Source of the DNA: Collinsella sp. BG-O-102
GTDB taxonomy: Bacteria > Actinomycetota > Coriobacteriia > Coriobacteriales > Coriobacteriaceae
NCBI RefSeq assembly: GCF_023656745.1
Contig: NZ_JAMOKO010000002.1
Location: 124,001-188,000, forward strand
DNA: 64,000 bases
Direction: 5' to 3'
A program made the translations under genes and the position numbers. The notes under the pieces are model-generated. The model did not search any database. It worked only from the letters and a program-made list of their open reading frames with translations, and was not told the DNA's origin. Shown piece after piece: positions 59,856-64,000 of the stretch. Each line of letters opens with the position of its first letter. Within the stretch, counting starts at the first letter, position 1.

Positions 59856-61040
59856 TTACAGGTGGACATCGGGATCGAGCATTTGAGCACTCACGCGCAT
59901 GGATGACGCCAGGTTTTGGAACGTTTCCAAACGCAGGCTGTCGATCTGCCCGGCGTCCTCGGCCTCGCGAACGGCACAACCCGGCTCATGGGTATGCGTG
60001 CAATCGCCAAACCGGCACGCGCGCGATGCCTCGACAATCTCGGGGAAGGCGCGCGCCAGACCCCGCTCGTGACCCACGAGCGGTAAGCTGCGCAGGCCCG
60101 GGGCATCGGCGATCACGCCGGCGTCGCCCGGCAGTGCCACCATCACGCGCGCGACGGTAGTGTGACGGCCCTGGTCGTCGCGTTCGCGCACACCGCCAGT
60201 CGCCAACGTATCGTGGCCCAGCAGCGCATTGAGCAGCGTCGACTTGCCGGCACCCGACTCGCCCAGAATCATGGCGCAGCTCCCGGCAGGCACGCAGGAA
60301 CGAACCTCGTCCAGGCCGCGCCCCTCGGCAGAGGACGTCACGATCACGCGCACGTCCGGACCCACCAGGCGGCGCACGCGGTCCAGATCGCGCTCGAGCT
60401 CCTCGGCATCGCAGCGATCAGCTTTGGTGAGCACCACCACCGGCTCGGCATCGCAGTCGAGCGCCAACACCAGCGAGCGCGCCACGCGGTCGAGCAGCAC
60501 CTCACCGGCACCGAGCGCCTGCACGATTAGCACGCTATCCACGTTGGAGCAGAGCACCTGGCGCTCTCCACGGGCACGGCCGCGCCAACGCTCAAAGCTC
60601 GTACGGCGTGGCAGCACGCACTCAATCACGCCCATATCGTGCCCGGGAGCGCGGCGCACCGCCACACGGTCGCCCACGGCAGGCAGCAGGACCTCGTCCT
60701 CGCCGCGCGACTTGGCAAACCCCACGGCATGCTCGGCGCGGAAGGCGTCATCGGCAGTCGCCACCAGCGGAAACCCGCGATCCAAGCGCACCACGGCGCC
60801 AAGCTGCATCTGCTCGGGCTCCTCGGCATGTGCGCAAAAGTCGTCAAATGCCGCCTGCTGAGCTTCATCGACCGGCAGGTCATCGAACGCCGGAACATCC
60901 TGCAGCGCGTCGAGTCCCGGCACGTTTGCCAGCAGCTCCTCGGCTGATGCGGGGGCCTCGGTCGCAAGCTTCCGACGACGATCGCGCTTAGCCCGCGCCC
61001 CCGTCGTCTTTTTCTTCGCTTTAGCCTTAGCCTTGCCCAC
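59856..61040 (-). CDS. rsgA: Ribosome small-subunit GTPase RsgA
   Basis: A circularly permuted GTPase for late 30S maturation, 394 residues. The basic N-terminus (GKAKAKAKKKTTGARAKRDRRRK) is followed by an acidic spacer, an OB fold (LGAVVRLDRGFPLVA), then G4 (VVLTKADRCD), G5, G1 (ILGESGAGKSTLLN) and G3 (ADAPGLR). The C-terminal zinc knuckle is CRFGDCTHTHEPGC. The GTG at 61040 (GGGAGG 5 nt upstream) is the chosen start; the longer frame runs into the upstream terminator. Leftward, with its own terminator. Confidence 0.93.
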   Translation of the reverse strand: MGKAKAKAKKKTTGARAKRDRRRKLATEAPASAEELLANVPGLDALQDVPAFDDLPVDEAQQAAFDDFCAHAEEPEQMQLGAVVRLDRGFPLVATADDAFRAEHAVGFAKSRGEDEVLLPAVGDRVAVRRAPGHDMGVIECVLPRRTSFERWRGRARGERQVLCSNVDSVLIVQALGAGEVLLDRVARSLVLALDCDAEPVVVLTKADRCDAEELERDLDRVRRLVGPDVRVIVTSSAEGRGLDEVRSCVPAGSCAMILGESGAGKSTLLNALLGHDTLATGGVRERDDQGRHTTVARVMVALPGDAGVIADAPGLRSLPLVGHERGLARAFPEIVEASRACRFGDCTHTHEPGCAVREAEDAGQIDSLRLETFQNLASSMRVSAQMLDPDVHL

Positions 61041-61093
61041 AAGCGCCTCCCAGCACCATAAATCACAACTGAGCAGGTATTTTAAATCAAAAA

Positions 61094-61122
61094 GAGCTGG
61101 CCGGGCAAAGCCCGACCAGCTC
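61094..61122 (-). terminator. Terminator of the Ca-ATPase gene
   Basis: GAGCTGGTCGGGC-TTT-GCCCGGCCAGCTC on the minus strand followed by TTTTTGATTT. It lies about 165 bp after the ATPase stop; repeat S3 occupies the space between. Confidence 0.9.
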
Positions 61123-61181
61123 ACAAACTTTCCCTCAGCCCTTTTCATCCGCACGGGAGAAAAGCCAGCAAGGATACCGCA

Positions 61182-61276
61182 GGGCCCGCCCGCCGGGAGG
61201 GGTTTCCTAAGGGCACATCCCGCAGCCGCAAAGCGGCGAGGACGTGCCCGTGGAAACCCCGCAGGCGGTCGGGCCC
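61182..61276. repeat. Nested long inverted repeat S3, 3' of the Ca-ATPase gene
   Basis: 95 bp. Outer arms GGGCCCG...GAGGGGTTTCC and GGAAACCCC...CGGGCCC, then GGGCAC / GTGCCC, the same internal loop (CCGCAG facing CGAGGACG), and a short CCGC-AAA-GCGG cap in place of the long S1/S2 inner stem. It starts 12 bp after the stop and ends before the terminator, so it lies in the 3' UTR. Confidence 0.8.
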
Positions 61277-61287
61277 GGACAGGTACG

Positions 61288-63969
61288 TTACTCCTTCTCG
61301 ACCGCGCGCATGATCGCCTTGTAGATCTCCATAAGCGGGATGATCAGGAAGGCCAGACCCAGCGCGGCAAGAACGCCCTTGAGCTCAAGCGTCACAGGGC
61401 CGAAGAACATCTCGGCAAGCGTCGGCTGCACGGTCACGATCACCGTCAGCACCAGTGCCAGCGCGGCGGAAGCCCACAGCCACTTGTTCTGCTTCTTCAT
61501 GGTGAACAGCGACGCACGACGGCTGCGCATATTGAAGCAGTGGAAAATCTCGACCATGTTGAGCGTGATGAACGCCATCATCACGCCTTCCTCGTCGGCA
61601 TTGCCGGCGATCATATCGGCGATGTGGATGTAGCCCATGTCAAAGTACACGCCCACAAAGAAGCTCGCCAGCACCAGCACGGTGATGATCAGGCCCTGGA
61701 CCACGCAGTCCAGACCCATATGTCCGGCAAAGACGCCGTCCTTGGCGTTGCGCGGCTTGCGCTTCATGATGTCGCCCTCGGCATCCTCCATGCCCAGCGC
61801 GAGCGCGGGGAAGCAGTCGGTGACCAGGTTCACCCACAGCAGCTGCACCGGCTGAAAGATGGTAAAGCCGATGAGCGTGGCGATAAACACCGAGAACACC
61901 TCGGCAAGGTTGGCCGAAAGCAGGAACTGGATGACCTTGCGGATGTTGTCGTAGATGCGGCGCCCCTCTTCGCAGGCACCGATGATGGTGGCGAAGTTGT
62001 CGTCGGCAAGTACCATGTCGGCGACGTTCTTGGTGACGTCGGTACCGGTGATGCCCATGCCCACGCCGATGTCGGCGCGTTTGATGGACGGGGCGTCGTT
62101 GACGCCGTCGCCCGTCATGGCCACGATCTGGTCGCGTGACTTCCATGCCTCGACGATGCGGGTCTTGTGCTCGGGCTGGACGCGGGCGTACACGCCGTAG
62201 TCCTCGATGTGCGCGTCGAGCTCCTCGTCGCTCATGCGATCGAGGTCGGCACCGGTGATGGCATGGCTGCGATCGGTGACGATGCCCAGCTGCTTGGCGA
62301 TGGCCACGGCGGTGTCGATGTGGTCGCCCGTAATCATGACGGTGCGGATACCGGCGTCGTGCGCCTCGCGGATGGCGTCGGCGACCTCGGGGCGGACCGG
62401 GTCAATCATGCCGGACAGGCCGCAGAAGACCAGGTCATGCTCGAGCGCGGCGGGGCTGCAGTCGGCCGGGACCTCGGTGTAGGTGCGGCTCGCCAGCGCC
62501 AGCACGCGCAGGGCCTCGTCGGCCATGGCCTTGTTGGCGGCCACGAGCTCGGCGCGACGCTCCTCGGTCAGGGGGACAACCTTGTCGCCCTCGTAGATAT
62601 GGGTACACAGGCCGATCACCACGTCGGGCGCGCCCTTGGTGTACTGCTCGTACTCGCCGTCCAGGGTCTCGACGACCACGGACATCATCTTGCGGCCCGA
62701 GTCAAACGGGGCCTCGCCCACGCGCGGATGCTCGGCAGTCAGGCCAGTGAGCCCCGCCTTGCCGGCATCGTTGACGAGCGCACACTCGGTCGGCTCACCC
62801 ACAGCCTCGCCCAGTTCCTCGTCCCACTGGGCGTCGGAGCACAGAGCCATGCCGGCCAGGAACTTCTCCTTAGGCGCAGCGAGCTCGTGCTTGACGACGG
62901 TCATCTTGTTCTGGGTGAGGGTACCGGTCTTGTCGGAGCAGATGGTCTGTGTGCAGCCAAGGGTCTCGACGGCGGAAAGCTTGCGGATGATTGCCTGGCG
63001 CTTGGCCATCTTGGTCACGCCAAGCGACAGCACGATGGTCACGACGGCGACCAGGCCCTCGGGGATGGCAGCGACGGCGAGCGAGACGGCGACCATAAAG
63101 GTATCGAGCAAGGCTGTCGGGTCGGTGAGGACGTTGCCCACGCCGTGACGGATGATGTCGACGCCAAAGATGACGACGCAGATGACGATAACCATGATGG
63201 TAAGGATGCGGCTGAGCTCGGCGAGCTTCACCTGCAGCGGCGTGAGCTCTTCCTTGGCCTCGGCCAGGGCGCCGGCGATCTTGCCCATCTCGGTGTTCAT
63301 ACCGGTGCCGACCACGACGGCGCGACCGCGGCCGTATACCACGGTGGAACCCATGTAGCACATGTTCTTGCGGTCGCCGAGCGGCACGTCGTCGATGCCG
63401 GCGGCGAGCTCAATGACGTTGGCATGCTTCTCGACGGGCACGGACTCGCCGGTAAGGGCGGCCTCCTCGATCTTCATCGTGGCGCTCTCGAGCACACGGC
63501 AGTCGGCCGGGACGGAGTCGCCCGCCTCGAGCATGATCACATCGCCGGGCACGAGCTCGGCGCTCGGCAGGTGCACGAGCTTGCCGTCGCGCAGCACCTT
63601 GGACTGCGCCGCGCTCATCTCCTGCAGGGCCTCGAGGGCCTCCTCGCTTTTAGCCTCCTGAACCACGCCCAGCACCGAGTTGACGATAACGACGAACATG
63701 ATGATGGCGACATCGGCAAAGTCCGCCTCGCCCTTGACCATGCCCGTGAGCGCGCTGATGACGGCGGCAACGATCAGCATGATAACCATGGGGTCGGCCA
63801 TCTGCTCAAAGAAGCGCTTCCACAACGGCGTCTTCTCGGCTTCCTCGAGCTTGTTAGGGCCTGTCTTGGCGAGGCGCGACGACGCCTCGTCGTTGCTCAG
63901 GCCGAGGTTCTCATCGACACCTTGGTCGCTGAGTACCTCCGCCGCGGCGGACAGGTATTCCTTTTGCAT
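61288..63969 (-). CDS. Cation-transporting P-type ATPase (Ca2+, PMCA/SERCA-like)
   Basis: An 893-residue type II P-ATPase. The phosphorylation site is CSDKTGTLTQNKM, the actuator motif TGESVPVEK, the hinge MTGDGVNDAPSIK. Helix 4 carries VAAIPEGLVAVVTIVL, the PEGL calcium-site motif, and helix 6 VTDCFPALALG has a matching Asp. About ten helices are visible, including the family's C-terminal four. This fits Ca2+ export; Mn2+ or other cations are possible. GGAGGGG precedes the ATG. It is complete; the gene upstream lies off the right edge. Confidence 0.93.
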   Translation of the reverse strand: MQKEYLSAAAEVLSDQGVDENLGLSNDEASSRLAKTGPNKLEEAEKTPLWKRFFEQMADPMVIMLIVAAVISALTGMVKGEADFADVAIIMFVVIVNSVLGVVQEAKSEEALEALQEMSAAQSKVLRDGKLVHLPSAELVPGDVIMLEAGDSVPADCRVLESATMKIEEAALTGESVPVEKHANVIELAAGIDDVPLGDRKNMCYMGSTVVYGRGRAVVVGTGMNTEMGKIAGALAEAKEELTPLQVKLAELSRILTIMVIVICVVIFGVDIIRHGVGNVLTDPTALLDTFMVAVSLAVAAIPEGLVAVVTIVLSLGVTKMAKRQAIIRKLSAVETLGCTQTICSDKTGTLTQNKMTVVKHELAAPKEKFLAGMALCSDAQWDEELGEAVGEPTECALVNDAGKAGLTGLTAEHPRVGEAPFDSGRKMMSVVVETLDGEYEQYTKGAPDVVIGLCTHIYEGDKVVPLTEERRAELVAANKAMADEALRVLALASRTYTEVPADCSPAALEHDLVFCGLSGMIDPVRPEVADAIREAHDAGIRTVMITGDHIDTAVAIAKQLGIVTDRSHAITGADLDRMSDEELDAHIEDYGVYARVQPEHKTRIVEAWKSRDQIVAMTGDGVNDAPSIKRADIGVGMGITGTDVTKNVADMVLADDNFATIIGACEEGRRIYDNIRKVIQFLLSANLAEVFSVFIATLIGFTIFQPVQLLWVNLVTDCFPALALGMEDAEGDIMKRKPRNAKDGVFAGHMGLDCVVQGLIITVLVLASFFVGVYFDMGYIHIADMIAGNADEEGVMMAFITLNMVEIFHCFNMRSRRASLFTMKKQNKWLWASAALALVLTVIVTVQPTLAEMFFGPVTLELKGVLAALGLAFLIIPLMEIYKAIMRAVEKE

Positions 63970-64000
63970 ATAGAGTCCCCTCCTGGGATTCGGGCCACTC

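Overview
The window is GC-rich bacterial DNA, densely packed with mostly leftward genes. The gene set (Tad pilus locus with a late flp gene, lactate-racemase locus with a His-rich LarC, tandem feoA genes, YhgE/Pip pair, VanRS-like system) suggests an anaerobic gut actinobacterium of the Coriobacteriia, most likely Collinsella. This is inferred from gene content and base use; no database was searched.

Layout: 1-600 holds the start of a ferrous-iron operon (two feoA genes; feoB would lie off the left edge). 0.8-4.1 kb: ptsH, aspS, serB. 4.2-8.8 kb: a lactate-racemisation locus, with rightward larB-larC-tetR converging on leftward larA-larD. 9.3-13.7 kb: ppc and hisS. 13.8-22.2 kb: a deleted MFS gene, an M20 amidohydrolase, an EamA permease and two YhgE/Pip proteins. 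22.4-27.3 kb: htpG, a GNAT protein and a cpsC-cpsD-cpsB tyrosine-phosphorylation triad. 27.5-34.2 kb: phoR, phoB, pstB, a VanRS-like pair and a D,D-carboxypeptidase. 34.2-38.5 kb: tRNA-Ser(GCT) and three tRNA-Arg(ACG) genes, interleaved with hairpin modules that carry tRNA 3' ends, around a large unknown protein. 39-49 kb: serS, proC, rlmH, an SPFH protein, tatD, rsmA, metG, rsmI, a GH5-like protein, tRNA-Leu and tRNA-Phe. 49.4-50 kb: a toxin-antitoxin-like pair. 50-59.6 kb: a Tad/Flp pilus operon read leftward from cpaB to the tadE/G-like pseudopilins and a DUF192 protein. 59.8-64 kb: rsgA and a Ca2+-type P-ATPase.

The most unusual content is not protein coding. (1) Modules of about 190 bp join the 3' end and terminator of a local tRNA gene to a hairpin-rich core. 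The Arg and Ser versions differ in sequence, yet their stems show compensatory base changes. (2) Three long nested inverted repeats lie just 3' of larD, ppc and the Ca-ATPase. They share an internal loop (CCGCAG facing CGAGG) while their arms differ and covary. (3) A separate family of about 80-bp units, marked GGGACGCAGTTTCC...GGAAA.CGCATCCC, occurs at 1.2 kb and 49.1 kb. Protein-level oddities include Asp at HPr position 46, a LarC without its C-terminal domain, NQA in place of the second NPA of the LarD-like channel, and a GH5-like protein lacking the acid/base Glu.
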